A stretch of 64,000 bases of DNA from CAYORM01 sp964406375 (GTDB taxonomy: Bacteria; Pseudomonadota; Alphaproteobacteria; DSM-16000; Inquilinaceae), in contig CAYORM010000010.1 of assembly GCA_964406375.1 (NCBI GenBank), positions 4,826-68,825 of the forward strand, read 5' to 3'. Under the pieces are notes generated by a model, which worked only from the letters and a program-made list of their open reading frames with translations, made no database searches and was not told the origin of the DNA. Below are positions 34,249 to 43,723 of this stretch, one piece after another. The position numbers and the translations under genes were made by a program. Positions within the stretch are counted from its first letter, which is position 1. Each line of letters starts with the position of its first letter.

Positions 34249-35044
34249 CATCACGCCTGCGCCGGCGGTCTTCGTCGGCCACGGTTCGCCGATGACCGCG
34301 CTGTCACACGGACCGGCGGCGCGGTTCTTCGAGAGCTGGGGGCCGCGCTTGGCCGAGTGCCGGGCCATCCTGGTGGCGACGGCTCACTGGACGACGGCCG
34401 AGCCGCGGCTGGGTGCCGCGGCACGACCGGCCACCTATCACGACTTCTTCGGCTTCCCGCCGGCGCTGCACGCCATGCGCTATCCCGCGCCCGGTGCGCC
34501 CGAGGTGGCGCGGCAGGCGCTCGGCCTGCTGCATCGGGCGGGGATGGAGGAGGCGGCGATCGACCCCGACCGGCCGCTTGATCACGGCGTCTGGGTGCCA
34601 CTGATCCGCATGTTGCCGGAGGCACAGGTGCCGGTCGTGCCGCTGTCGGTCCAGCCGCAGCGGGATGCCCGCTACCACGTGGCCCTCGGCCGGGCGCTCG
34701 CCCCGCTACGCCGCGAGGGCGTGGCGATTCTCGGCTCGGGCGCGCTGACGCACGACCTCCGTTCCTTCCGCGGTCAGGACGAGGCGGCACCGGTCGAGCC
34801 CTGGGCGGCCGCCTTCGCCGACTGGTTCGCCGAGGCGATTGCCGAGGGGCGGCTGGAGGATCTCTTCGCATGGCGCGAGCGCGCGCCCGAGGCGGCTCGC
34901 AATCACCCGACGCCCGAGCACCTCATGCCGCTCTTCGTGGCGCTCGGCGCCGGCATGCTCGATGGTCCGGCGGCGGTGCGGCCCGAAATCCTGCACCGCA
35001 GCCAGGCGCATGGCTTCATCGCCATGGACGCCTTCGCCTTCTGA
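34241..35044 (+). CDS. ygiD: LigB-type extradiol ring-opening dioxygenase (DODA/YgiD family)
   Basis: This 267-residue metal-dependent enzyme of the class III extradiol dioxygenase family opens catechol rings; YgiD converts L-DOPA in vitro. The hallmark VFVGHGSPMTAL at the N-terminus holds the first metal His; later blocks ATAHWTT, PLDHGVWVPL and GALTHDLR contain the other conserved His residues. The ATG at 34241 overlaps the doxX stop by 8 bp. Physiological substrate is unknown; the LysR/doxX context suggests a response to catechols or quinones. Confidence 0.85.
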   Translation: MPDITPAPAVFVGHGSPMTALSHGPAARFFESWGPRLAECRAILVATAHWTTAEPRLGAAARPATYHDFFGFPPALHAMRYPAPGAPEVARQALGLLHRAGMEEAAIDPDRPLDHGVWVPLIRMLPEAQVPVVPLSVQPQRDARYHVALGRALAPLRREGVAILGSGALTHDLRSFRGQDEAAPVEPWAAAFADWFAEAIAEGRLEDLFAWRERAPEAARNHPTPEHLMPLFVALGAGMLDGPAAVRPEILHRSQAHGFIAMDAFAF

Positions 35045-35085
35045 CAGGCCGGAGGCGTCCGGCCAGGCGCGGGTGATGGAGGCGG

Positions 35086-35547
35086 TCAGGCAGCGGCCGC
35101 CTTTAGCACCGCCGCGACATGCCCCGTGACCTTCACCTTGCGCCAGATCGCGGCGACGCGCCCCTCCTCATCGATGAGGAAGGTGGATCGGTCGATGCCC
35201 ATATAGGTCCGACCGTACATCGACTTCTCCACCCAGGCGCCATAGCGCTCGACCGTGTCGCTCTCCTTGTCGGAGGCGAGGATGATCTTCAGCCCGTACT
35301 TCCCGGCGAATTTGTCGAGGGCGGAGACGGGATCCTTGGAGATCCCGATGACCGTCAGCCCGCCGTCGGCGAACCCCGCCAGCGCGTCGCTGAACCCGCA
35401 GGCTTCCTTGGTGCAGCCCGGCGTGTCGGCCTTCGGGTAAAAATAGACGACGACCTTGCGCCCGCGCAGCTCGGAGAGCGTGACCGTACCGCCGCCCGCC
35501 GTGGGCAGGGTGAAGTCGGGGGCCGGTGCGCCGATCTCGACGGTCAT
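35086..35547 (-). CDS. bcp: Thioredoxin-dependent peroxiredoxin (Bcp/PrxQ)
   Basis: This 153-residue peroxiredoxin reduces peroxides with thioredoxin. DFTLPTAGGGTVTLSELRG and the active-site FYPKADTPGCTKEACGF are present, with peroxidatic Cys45 and resolving Cys50 five residues apart as in PrxQ. It follows glnE on the same strand by 59 bp. Its stop faces the dioxygenase gene across about 40 bp. Confidence 0.95.
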   Translation of the reverse strand: MTVEIGAPAPDFTLPTAGGGTVTLSELRGRKVVVYFYPKADTPGCTKEACGFSDALAGFADGGLTVIGISKDPVSALDKFAGKYGLKIILASDKESDTVERYGAWVEKSMYGRTYMGIDRSTFLIDEEGRVAAIWRKVKVTGHVAAVLKAAAA

Positions 35548-35606
35548 GCGGAACGCTCCTCGAAAAGGAAAGGACGGAAACGGGCCGCAGCACGGCCTCG
35601 CTTGAC

Positions 35607-38600
35607 CTATCCCGTGCCGGGCGCCCCGGCAAGGGGGCCGGGTTCCAGGAGGCGGTGCCAGACGGCGAGGACGCCCGCTTGCCGCTCGGCGAGGATCGCG
35701 GCGGCGCGGGGACGCGGATCCTCCGCCTCGGCGAGCGCGGCCTCACCGGTCGCGACCGCCAGGATCCGTCCGAGCGCGCGCAGCAGGGCCGGGGAGGCGC
35801 CGTCGAGATCGCCCGGCCCGTCGGTCGTCAGCCTCAGGAAGCTCTGGACGGCCTGGAACAGGCGATGCGCCTCCGCGAGCGCCGTATGATCCGCAGCCGC
35901 GAGCACGCCCGCTTCGGAGAGCCCGGCGAGTGCCGCGCGCGTGTTCGGGTTCAGCACCGACGGGACGCGCGCCGCCTCGCGGAGCTGCAGGTACTGGGCG
36001 AGGAACTCGATGTCCACGAGGCCCCCGCGCACATATTTAAGATCCCAGGGCCCGTCTCCCGGATGCTGGTCCGCGATGCGGCGCCGCATGGCGACGACAT
36101 CGGCGCGCAGCGCGTCGGCATCACGTGGCGTGGTCAGCACGCGGCGGATGGTGTCCTCCACCCGTGCGGCGAGTGCGGCGGGTCCCGCCACCACCCGGGC
36201 GCGCGTCAGCGCCATGTGCTCCCAGGTCCAGGCTTGCGTCGCCTGGTAACGGCCGAAGGCGTCGAGGGAGATCGCGACGGGCCCGGCATTGCCGGAGGGG
36301 CGCAGCCGCATGTCGACCTCGTAGAGCGCGCCCTCGGCCGTCCGTGCCGTGACCGCGGCGACGACGCGCTGGGTCAGCCGTACGAAGTAGGTCGGCGCCG
36401 GCAGCGGCTTCGGCCCATCCGAGACGAGATCGGGCGGCAGATCGTCATAGATCATCACAAGATCGAGATCCGAGCGCACCGACAGCTCGCGGCCCGCAAG
36501 GCGCCCCATCCCGAGGATCAGGAAGCGCCGCTCGCCGAAGCCGCCATGTCGCGCGGCGAAGGCGGCCTCGGCCGCATCGAGCGCCGATGCAAGACCGAGA
36601 TCGGCGACCTCGCTGAGGAACCGGCTGCAGGTATCGGCGTCGTCCAGCGCACGCAGCAGATGCACTCCGGCGCGGAAGCGCTGGTCATTGGTCCAGCGGC
36701 GCAGCAGGTCGAGCGCGTCCTCATAATCGGTCGTCGCCGCGAGCCGGGGGCGCAGTGTCTCGGCCAGCACGTCGCGGCCCGGCAACGGGGCGAAGAAATC
36801 CCCGCCGAGCACGGCGTCGAGCTGCCGTGGCGAGGCGGCCAGGTGGCTCGCGAAGCGGCCGCCGACGCTCAGGATCTCCGCGACGAGGTCGAACAGGCCG
36901 GGATTGGCGCGGAACAGCGAGAAGAGCTGCACGCCGGCCGGCAGCCCGGCGAGAAGCCGGTCGAAGCGGGCGATAGCGCCGTCAGGATCCGTGCCGCGCC
37001 CGAAGGCTTCCAGCAGCGGCGTCAGCATCTGGTCGAGCAGCGAGCGGGCGCGTTCGCTGTGCAGCGCCCGATGACGGCCGGCGAGCCAGCCGCGCACGAT
37101 GGCGACGATGTCGGCCGGTCGGCGATAGCCCATCGCCTCGAGCGCGGCGATCGTCTCTGGCGGCTCGTCGACACCGGCGAAGCTCAACCGGCGGGCCTCT
37201 TCGGCCGTCTCCGCCTCCTCGGTCAGAAGCGGCGCGGTGCAGCGCTCCACCGTCGCGGTCGTCTCGCGCACCAGCCGGCTCAGCGCGGCGCCATCGGCGA
37301 GGCCCATGAATCGGGCGAAACGCTCGACGCCTTCGGGATCGGCGGGCAGGGCGTGGGTCTGCCGGTCGTCGATCATCTGCAGCCGGTGCTCGATGCGCCT
37401 CAGCACGGCATAGGCGTCCGCCAGCCGCTCCGCCGTCGCCGCCTCGACAAGGCCCGCCGCGACCAGCGCCTCGAGCCCCGCCACCGTCCCGCGGACCCGC
37501 AGCGTCGGATCGCGCCCACCCCAGATCAGCTGATGGGTCTGCACGAAGAACTCGATCTCGCGGATGCCGCCGCGACTGAGCTTGATGTCGCGGCCCTCGA
37601 CGGATGTACCGCCCGCCACCGTGTCATGGCCGCGATAGTCGTGGATCTGGCGTTTGATCGCCCGGATGTCGCGGATCGCCGCGAAATCGAGGCTGCGCCG
37701 CCAGATGAAGGGTGACAGGAAGCTCAGGAACGCCTCGCCGGCGGCGCGGTCCCCGGCGATGGGGCGCGCCTTGATCATTGCCGACCGTTCCCAGTTCTGC
37801 GCGACGCTGGTGTAGTAGGCCTCGGCGGCGGGGATCGCGATCGCCGGCGGGGTTGCGCCCGCATCCGGGCGCAGGCGCAGATCGACGCGGAAGACGTAGC
37901 CGTCCGCCGTCCGCTCCTCGAGCAGGGCCACGAGATCCCGGGTGATCCGCACCCAGACCGTTCCCGCCTCGGCAGGGTCGACGACCCCGCATTCCGGATC
38001 GTAAAGGATGATCAGGTCGATATCGCTGGAGTAGTTGAGCTCCCGCGCGCCGAGCTTGCCCATGCCGAGGATGACCAGCCCCGAGCCCTCGGGCCGCGCC
38101 GCGGTCGCGCGCAGCCGGCCACGCGCCACATCGCGCCGCAGGAGATGGGCGAGCGCGGCGTCGACGCTGCGGTCGGCCAGCGTCGTCAGCGCATCGGTGA
38201 CACGGGGGAGATCCCACGCCGAGGCGATGTCGGCGAGCGCGACCGACAGCGCTGTCCGCCGCTTGGCACGCCGCAGTGCCGCCATCAGCCGGGTGCGGTC
38301 GTCCTCCGATGCCGTCTCGCGCTCGAGATCGGCGAGGATCGTTCCGAAGACGGCGTCGGGGCCGCGATCCACGAGATCGAGGATCAGTGCCGGCTCTCGC
38401 AGGGCCGTCGATGAGAGGAAGGGGCTGCCACCGAACAGCATGGCCAACATCGCCGTGCCCGCCGTGTCGTCGGCGAGCGACCGCATCCGGTCGCCGAGCG
38501 CCGGTTCGAGTTCGCGAGCGCGCTCGCGCCAGCGCTCCAGACCGACCCGGGCTGCCGCCGCGTCCGCCGGTGCCGCCCACGACGCTTCGAGAAGTGGCAG

Positions 38601-38618
38601 TTGCCTGTTCATTCCCAT
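35607..38618 (-). CDS. glnE: Bifunctional glutamine synthetase adenylyltransferase/deadenylylase
   Basis: GlnE covalently adenylylates and deadenylylates glutamine synthetase in response to PII, tuning nitrogen assimilation. The product is about 1003 residues with two nucleotidyltransferase domains: the N-terminal one has ILGMGKLGARELNYSSDIDL (deadenylylase), the C-terminal one has LGMGRLAGRELSVRSDLDL (adenylyltransferase), where Arg replaces the usual Lys of GMGKLG. The start was placed at 38618 (GGGGA upstream); ATGs at 38612 and 38642 are alternatives. It is divergent from a large AsmA-type gene, with about 75 bp between starts. Confidence 0.93.
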   Translation of the reverse strand: MGMNRQLPLLEASWAAPADAAAARVGLERWRERARELEPALGDRMRSLADDTAGTAMLAMLFGGSPFLSSTALREPALILDLVDRGPDAVFGTILADLERETASEDDRTRLMAALRRAKRRTALSVALADIASAWDLPRVTDALTTLADRSVDAALAHLLRRDVARGRLRATAARPEGSGLVILGMGKLGARELNYSSDIDLIILYDPECGVVDPAEAGTVWVRITRDLVALLEERTADGYVFRVDLRLRPDAGATPPAIAIPAAEAYYTSVAQNWERSAMIKARPIAGDRAAGEAFLSFLSPFIWRRSLDFAAIRDIRAIKRQIHDYRGHDTVAGGTSVEGRDIKLSRGGIREIEFFVQTHQLIWGGRDPTLRVRGTVAGLEALVAAGLVEAATAERLADAYAVLRRIEHRLQMIDDRQTHALPADPEGVERFARFMGLADGAALSRLVRETTATVERCTAPLLTEEAETAEEARRLSFAGVDEPPETIAALEAMGYRRPADIVAIVRGWLAGRHRALHSERARSLLDQMLTPLLEAFGRGTDPDGAIARFDRLLAGLPAGVQLFSLFRANPGLFDLVAEILSVGGRFASHLAASPRQLDAVLGGDFFAPLPGRDVLAETLRPRLAATTDYEDALDLLRRWTNDQRFRAGVHLLRALDDADTCSRFLSEVADLGLASALDAAEAAFAARHGGFGERRFLILGMGRLAGRELSVRSDLDLVMIYDDLPPDLVSDGPKPLPAPTYFVRLTQRVVAAVTARTAEGALYEVDMRLRPSGNAGPVAISLDAFGRYQATQAWTWEHMALTRARVVAGPAALAARVEDTIRRVLTTPRDADALRADVVAMRRRIADQHPGDGPWDLKYVRGGLVDIEFLAQYLQLREAARVPSVLNPNTRAALAGLSEAGVLAAADHTALAEAHRLFQAVQSFLRLTTDGPGDLDGASPALLRALGRILAVATGEAALAEAEDPRPRAAAILAERQAGVLAVWHRLLEPGPLAGAPGTG

Positions 38619-38692
38619 AGGATTCCCCGTGGCGGGCGCCATCGTGGCATCTCCGCTAGCCGAGACAAAGCGGCGGAGGTAACCGAGGGCCG

Positions 38693-41600
38693 ATGCGGCG
38701 GATCGCGATACTGGCCTTCGAGGTGCTGGGGCTCGTTCTCGCGGGCATCGCGCTCGCCATCGTTCTGCTGGCATGGCGGCTCTCGACCGGCCCGCTCGAG
38801 ATCGATTTCGCCGCGCCGCTGATCGAGGAGGCCCTGGCCGACCAGCCGGTTCGCATCGAGATCGGCTCGACCGCGCTGTCCTGGGGCGGGTTCTCGCGCC
38901 CTTTCACCATCGTTGGCCGTGACGTGCGGATTCGGACGAAGGCGGGCGAGCCGATCGCCGCGATCCCGGAGATTTCGGCCGATCTTAGTCTGCCGCGGCT
39001 GCTGCGCGGCATCATCCAGCCCTCGCGGGTCGACCTGATCCGGCCGCGCCTGCGGGTCATCCGGCTGGAAAGCGGCGATTTCTCGCTGGATGTCGCCGAT
39101 GTCGCGGACGCGGTGGGGCCAGCGATGGAGGACACGGCCCCGGCGCCGCTGGAGGAGGCGATCGAGGAGGATCCCGGCCTGCGCGCCGCGACCGCTGAGG
39201 CCGATGCGATTGATCCCTTGGAGGCGATGCTCGCCGCCCTCGATCAACCGCCCTCCGACAACGATTCGCCGCTCGCCGCGCTGCGCGAGGTGAACATCGT
39301 CGATGCCCGCGTCGTCCTCGCTGACCATGTGCTCGACCGCCGCTGGGTGGCGCCCTATGCGACGATCTCGCTGAGCCGCACCCTGTCCGGCGTGCAGGGA
39401 GAGGCGGCGATCGATGTCGATCTCGGCTCCCGAGTCGCACGATTGGCGGCAGAGACCCGTTATTTCCGCGCGACACGCCAAGCGGAGATCTCGGTTGGTT
39501 TCTCGGACATCGTCCCGGCGGAGCTGACGCGCGTATCCTCGGTCCTGGCGCCGCTGGACGCGATCCGCAGCCCGGTCGCCGGACGGATCGACGTCGCCTT
39601 CGCCGATGGCTTCGTGCCGCGGCATGCGCGGTTCAGCCTGCACGCCAATGCGACGCTGCTGCATCTCCAGCCGCTGTGGCCGGCGCCCTTCACGGCCGGC
39701 CGGACGGTCGTAGAGGGGGAAGTGGATCTCGCCCGCTCACGCCTCGTCCTCGACAATGTCGCAATCGATTTCGGCGGGCCGGTGCTGTCGCTCTATGCCC
39801 AGCTCGACGAACAGGACGGTGGTCTTGAAGCCTTCGTGGCAGGCGGCCTGTCCGACCTGCCGGTCGACCTGATCGCGACCGTCTGGCCGCCGGGTCTGAC
39901 GGCGGGAGGCCGCGACTGGATCGTCCAGAACATGCGCCATGGCGAGATTGAGAGCTTCGACATCGGCGTCCAGCTCCGTGCGCCGGCCGATGATCTGGAT
40001 GCGACCGAACTCGTCACCATGAACGGCGCCATCACCGCGCATGGCCTGACCCTGACCTATCTCGAGGGGCTGCCGGTGATCACCGGCGCCGACGCCGTCG
40101 CCCGCTTCGACGAGCGGGGAATGTATATCGATGTCATGGGTGGCGGCGTGCGGGGTCTGTCGATCCTGCCATCGACGGTCGAGATCACCGGCTTCGACGA
40201 GCCCGACCAGCTGATCGACATCCAGGTGGCGTTGGCGGGGCCGGTGCGCGACACGCTCGAGATCATCGACAGTGAACCGCTCGGCCTGGCCTCCCGAGTC
40301 GGTATCGACCCGGCCCGCACGGCCGGCGAGGCCGGAATGCGGCTGAACTTCGCTTTCCCGCTGCTCGACGATCTGCCGATCGAGGCAGTCGGCTATTCCG
40401 GCCGTGCCAATATCGAGGCGCTGGCGATCAGCGATGTGGCGGCGGGATTCGACCTGACCGATGGGACCGGCAGCCTGACCTTCGATGCGAGCGGCCTTGA
40501 GGCGGAAGGGACGGCTCGTCTCGACGGCGTGCCGGCGACGCTGCGTTGGACCGAGGGTTTCGAAGCCGGTGGCGAGACGCGGCTGTCGGCGCAGGCGATG
40601 CTGACGGAAGAGGCGCGGCGGGTGCTCGGTCTCGGTGACCTTCCCGGCCTTCAGGGCACCGTCGGGCTGCAGGCGGACTATGTGTCGAGGCGCGGCGCCG
40701 CCGGTCGTCTCGACGCGACGCTCGATCTGACCGATGCGGCGGTGACGCTGCCGGTCGTCGCCTGGAGCAAGGTGCGCGGCGAGCCGGCGCAGGCGACGGT
40801 GTCGGCGGCCCTGTCGGGCCGCACGCTGAGCCGCCTCGACCGCTTCACCCTGACCGGCGCAGGGATCGAGGCGCGCGGATCGCTCGCGCTCGATGCCGCG
40901 GGTGGCCTCTCCAGCCTCGTCCTCGATCGACTCGCCTTCGGTGACCAGGATATCGCGGCCAACGTGTCCGTGGCCGCCGACGGGGCGATGGAGGTGACGC
41001 TCCGCGGCTCGCGTCTCGACCTCTCCGCACTGTTCGAGGACGAGGGCGACGCCGCACCCGACGAGGCGGATACAGGACCGCAGCTCCGCGTCGCCCTCGA
41101 CATCGGAACGCTGATCCTCGCCGACGCCGCGCCGCTCGGCGCGGTCCGGGGCTCGCTGCTCGGGCGGCCGGGCGACTGGCGGTCGATCGATCTCGTCGCC
41201 GTCCCGCCCGGAGGCGGTAGCGTGACGCTGCGCCTGACGCCCGACGGTGCACGGCAACGGCTGACGCTGCGGTCGGACAATGCGGGCGGGGTCCTGCGCG
41301 CCCTCGATGTGACGGATACGGTGCGCGGCGGCGCGCTGGCGGTGGACGGGGTTACCGCGAACGGCACGATCGGGCCGATCGACGGCACCATGGTGATGAC
41401 GGATTTCGTCCTGCGCGACGTGCCGGCCGTCGCCCGGCTGCTGCAGCTCACCTCGCCGATCGGCATCATCGAAGCGTTCCGCCAGAGCGGGCTGCGGTTC
41501 AGCCGCCTTGAATCCGGCATCACCTATCGCGGCCGGCCGCAGGAGGTGGTGCTGCGTGACGGCGTCGCATCCGGGGCCGATCTCGGCCTGACCTTTGACG

Positions 41601-41857
41601 GCCGCATCGAGATCGATGCCGAGCGGCTCGACCTCGCCGGCACGCTGGCGCCGATGAACGCGATCAACAGCATCGTCGGCGCCATCCCCCTGATCGGCGA
41701 CATCCTCACGGGCGGCAACAGTGGCGGGTTGATCGCCTTCACCTATGCCGTCACCGGCAGCTTCGGTGATCCGACGGTCAGCGTGAACCCGCTGTCGGTC
41801 CTGGCGCCGGGCATCGTGCGGCGCCTTCTCTTCGAACGGACGCCGAGCAGCGGTTGA
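38693..41857 (+). CDS. AsmA/YhdP-type large envelope protein (DUF3971 and AsmA-like C-terminal region)
   Basis: This 1054-residue protein has an N-terminal membrane helix (about residues 5-28, VLGLVLAGIALAIVLLAW) and a long beta-rich periplasmic part. The N-terminal portion (LIEEALADQPVRIEIGSTALSW, PRLLRGIIQPSRVDLIRPRLRVIR) and the C-terminal region (PVARLLQLTSPIGIIEAFRQSG, TLAPMNAINSIVGAIPLIGDI) match the DUF3971/AsmA_2 family. Members such as YhdP and TamB bridge the envelope and move phospholipid to the outer membrane. GGAGG lies before the ATG. A weak hairpin follows the stop. Function is by family analogy. Confidence 0.85.
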   Translation: MRRIAILAFEVLGLVLAGIALAIVLLAWRLSTGPLEIDFAAPLIEEALADQPVRIEIGSTALSWGGFSRPFTIVGRDVRIRTKAGEPIAAIPEISADLSLPRLLRGIIQPSRVDLIRPRLRVIRLESGDFSLDVADVADAVGPAMEDTAPAPLEEAIEEDPGLRAATAEADAIDPLEAMLAALDQPPSDNDSPLAALREVNIVDARVVLADHVLDRRWVAPYATISLSRTLSGVQGEAAIDVDLGSRVARLAAETRYFRATRQAEISVGFSDIVPAELTRVSSVLAPLDAIRSPVAGRIDVAFADGFVPRHARFSLHANATLLHLQPLWPAPFTAGRTVVEGEVDLARSRLVLDNVAIDFGGPVLSLYAQLDEQDGGLEAFVAGGLSDLPVDLIATVWPPGLTAGGRDWIVQNMRHGEIESFDIGVQLRAPADDLDATELVTMNGAITAHGLTLTYLEGLPVITGADAVARFDERGMYIDVMGGGVRGLSILPSTVEITGFDEPDQLIDIQVALAGPVRDTLEIIDSEPLGLASRVGIDPARTAGEAGMRLNFAFPLLDDLPIEAVGYSGRANIEALAISDVAAGFDLTDGTGSLTFDASGLEAEGTARLDGVPATLRWTEGFEAGGETRLSAQAMLTEEARRVLGLGDLPGLQGTVGLQADYVSRRGAAGRLDATLDLTDAAVTLPVVAWSKVRGEPAQATVSAALSGRTLSRLDRFTLTGAGIEARGSLALDAAGGLSSLVLDRLAFGDQDIAANVSVAADGAMEVTLRGSRLDLSALFEDEGDAAPDEADTGPQLRVALDIGTLILADAAPLGAVRGSLLGRPGDWRSIDLVAVPPGGGSVTLRLTPDGARQRLTLRSDNAGGVLRALDVTDTVRGGALAVDGVTANGTIGPIDGTMVMTDFVLRDVPAVARLLQLTSPIGIIEAFRQSGLRFSRLESGITYRGRPQEVVLRDGVASGADLGLTFDGRIEIDAERLDLAGTLAPMNAINSIVGAIPLIGDILTGGNSGGLIAFTYAVTGSFGDPTVSVNPLSVLAPGIVRRLLFERTPSSG

Positions 41858-41862
41858 GAACG

Positions 41863-41880
41863 GCTCTTCTGCTGAAGAGC
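41863..41880. terminator. Short hairpin between convergent genes
   Basis: GCTCTTC (41863-41869) pairs with GAAGAGC (41874-41880) over a TGCT loop, in the small gap between the AsmA-like gene and the convergent TPR gene. The 7-bp stem is followed by no long T run, so it may be a modest bidirectional terminator. Confidence 0.5.
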
Positions 41881-43109
41881 TACTCCGTCGTGCCGATCAG
41901 CGTCTGCCGCACGTCGCGATAGGTGTCGTTGCCGGGATCGAGATCGATCGCCGCCTCATACTGCACCAGGGCGGCGTCGACCTGGCCGAGCTGGATGTAG
42001 AGATCGCCCAGCCGGTCGCGAAGCTGCGCATTATCCGGCGAGAGCGTGACCGCTGCCACATACTGATAGGCGGCGCCGACGATATCGCCCTCGCGCTCGA
42101 GCGATTCCGCCCAGCGGATACGGGTCTGCAGATCGTTCGGCTGCAGCGTCACCGCCTCCGCGAAATGTCTGTTCGCTGCCCCGAAATCCCCGAGAACCGC
42201 ATAGATGATCGCGAGATTAGTATGGGCGTAGGCGAAGCCGGGCTCCCGCCTCAGAGCCGCCCTAAAGGCGTTGATCGCCTCCCGGTACGAGGCTTCCTGC
42301 GCTTCGAAGCCGGCCTCGGTCGCCAGCTCGGCCTGGCGCATGAAGGTGCGGCCCCGCAGGCCGTAGGCCAGGTAATGCTCCTCCAGCGGCCGCGTCGCGA
42401 GGATGCGGTCCGCGGCGAGCAGCGCCCGCGGGAAGCGCAGGTGACCTTCGGCCTCCTCGATCCGGCGAAGATAGAGGCCGACGAGATAGGGGTTGATCTC
42501 CTCGAGGACGCCGAGGGCGGCGGCGCGCAGGATCTGGTCCATCTCGGCGGCCGTCCCGCGCTCCTGGACGATGTGGATGCCCGGATGGTCGCTCGCATCA
42601 TCATAGACGCGGACGGTCAAGAGGACCTCGCCCTCCTGCCGCGTCACCTCTCCTGAGAGGTAGTAGGGCATCAGCCCGAGCGCGAGCCGGGCGCCGTCGG
42701 CCAGCGTGTCGAGCTCGAAATAGTTCTGCAGCGACGATACCGACCGCTCGAGTGTGGTCGGATGCAGGTCCAGCGCCGTGAGCTCCGAGCCTGCCGTCTC
42801 GATCACCCGGTCGAGATGGTCGTGCAGGCGATGCTGGACGACCTCGCCGGACCAGCCATCCCATTCCAGCGCCGGCGGGACATGGAACTCGCCGATGGTG
42901 ATGTCGTCGACCGTCAGCAGGCCGGCCGACAGAAGGCCGCCCAGTGCGAGCACCGACAGGCTGATGGCACCGAATTCGAACACCGCGACCTCCTCCGACG
43001 TCGGGGATCCGCCGGCCGCAGGATAGCCGGTCTGCGATGGGATGTCCCCTTCCGCGAGGAGAACGCGCCAGAGCTTTGCGCGTTTCACCGCCGACAGTGG
43101 CTTGCGCAT
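41880..43109 (-). CDS. TPR-repeat protein with one membrane segment
   Basis: The product, about 409 residues, has a short basic cytoplasmic N-terminus, one hydrophobic helix (about 46-66, AISLSVLALGGLLSAGLL), a globular middle resembling adenylate-cyclase-associated or LytR-like TPR proteins, and C-terminal tetratricopeptide repeats: PGFAYAHTNLAIIYAVLGDFGAA, LQTRIRWAESLEREGDIVGAA, AQLRDRLGDLYIQLGQVDAA. TPRs mediate protein contacts. The start at 43109 lacks a clear ribosome-binding site; the frame extends upstream by 31 residues without better evidence. No specific role is assignable. Confidence 0.7.
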   Translation of the reverse strand: MRKPLSAVKRAKLWRVLLAEGDIPSQTGYPAAGGSPTSEEVAVFEFGAISLSVLALGGLLSAGLLTVDDITIGEFHVPPALEWDGWSGEVVQHRLHDHLDRVIETAGSELTALDLHPTTLERSVSSLQNYFELDTLADGARLALGLMPYYLSGEVTRQEGEVLLTVRVYDDASDHPGIHIVQERGTAAEMDQILRAAALGVLEEINPYLVGLYLRRIEEAEGHLRFPRALLAADRILATRPLEEHYLAYGLRGRTFMRQAELATEAGFEAQEASYREAINAFRAALRREPGFAYAHTNLAIIYAVLGDFGAANRHFAEAVTLQPNDLQTRIRWAESLEREGDIVGAAYQYVAAVTLSPDNAQLRDRLGDLYIQLGQVDAALVQYEAAIDLDPGNDTYRDVRQTLIGTTE

Positions 43110-43435
43110 GTTCGCTATTGACGTCGAAGTCGCGTTGAAAGAGAATCCGATTGTCCATGAAGACCGCGGTGATTTGACTCGCAGCTTGCGCCGCGTCACC
43201 AAACGCTAAAGCGCCAGGCGTGCCCGGCACGCCCGGCGGTCGAAAGGCCGAACCGTGATGCCTGATCGTCCCGTCCCCGTGTCGTTCCGTTCGTCGCGGC
43301 GTCATACCGGCGGCCTCTGCCTCCGCATGTGCCGGCGCTGTTGACGCTGCATGCGCTGACAGCCGCGCCACGCGGACTAGCCTCTCGCTTCGGACCATCG
43401 GAACGGCCGCCGTGGGCGGCCCGGACAGGCAGATC
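43110..43435. other. Intergenic region upstream of the TPR gene
   Basis: About 325 bp separate the divergent TPR gene and the small hypothetical gene at 43436. The half next to the TPR gene is relatively AT-rich and likely holds its promoter, but I found no confident -35/-10 pair. A TTGACG at 43341-43346 faces the downstream gene without a convincing -10. No short ORF with a ribosome-binding site stands out. Confidence 0.4.
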
Positions 43436-43711
43436 ATGACCAATCGCAATGACGCCGGCGGCATCGCGCCCCGCTCGCTCCAGCATCACGCTCGCGCGCC
43501 CGAACCCGCCGCTCCCAACGCCTTCGTGATCGACACGGACGAGACGATCGCCGGCATCGTGGTGACGGTGGGGCGCGGCTATCGCTTCTTCTCCTCCGGC
43601 CGGCCGTTCGACGCGCTGGAGGGGCGGATCTTCCGTGACCCGGCCGCGGCACAATCCGCCGCCCGCCGCCTGGAGACCGAAAGGCGGCGGCGGGCGCTGC
43701 GGGTGGTCTGA
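43436..43711 (+). CDS. Hypothetical protein of about 91 residues
   Basis: The frame from ATG 43436 encodes MTNRNDAGG and then a conserved-looking segment IAGIVVTVGRGYRFFSSG with PFDALEGRIFRDPAAAQSA and a basic C-terminus RRLETERRRRAL. The pattern of a small beta-hairpin followed by an amphipathic helix recalls short uncharacterised alphaproteobacterial proteins. There is no signal peptide or membrane helix, and I cannot name a family. Codon use agrees with the neighbouring genes. It converges on the aldo-keto reductase gene with a 12-bp gap. Confidence 0.6.
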   Translation: MTNRNDAGGIAPRSLQHHARAPEPAAPNAFVIDTDETIAGIVVTVGRGYRFFSSGRPFDALEGRIFRDPAAAQSAARRLETERRRRALRVV

Positions 43712-43723
43712 GCGCGGCTGGCC

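Noticed and set aside
35526..37715. 729-codon plus-strand ORF opposite glnE
   Set aside because: It covers conserved glnE sequence in reverse and has the low-complexity Gly/Arg/Gln composition of antisense frames.
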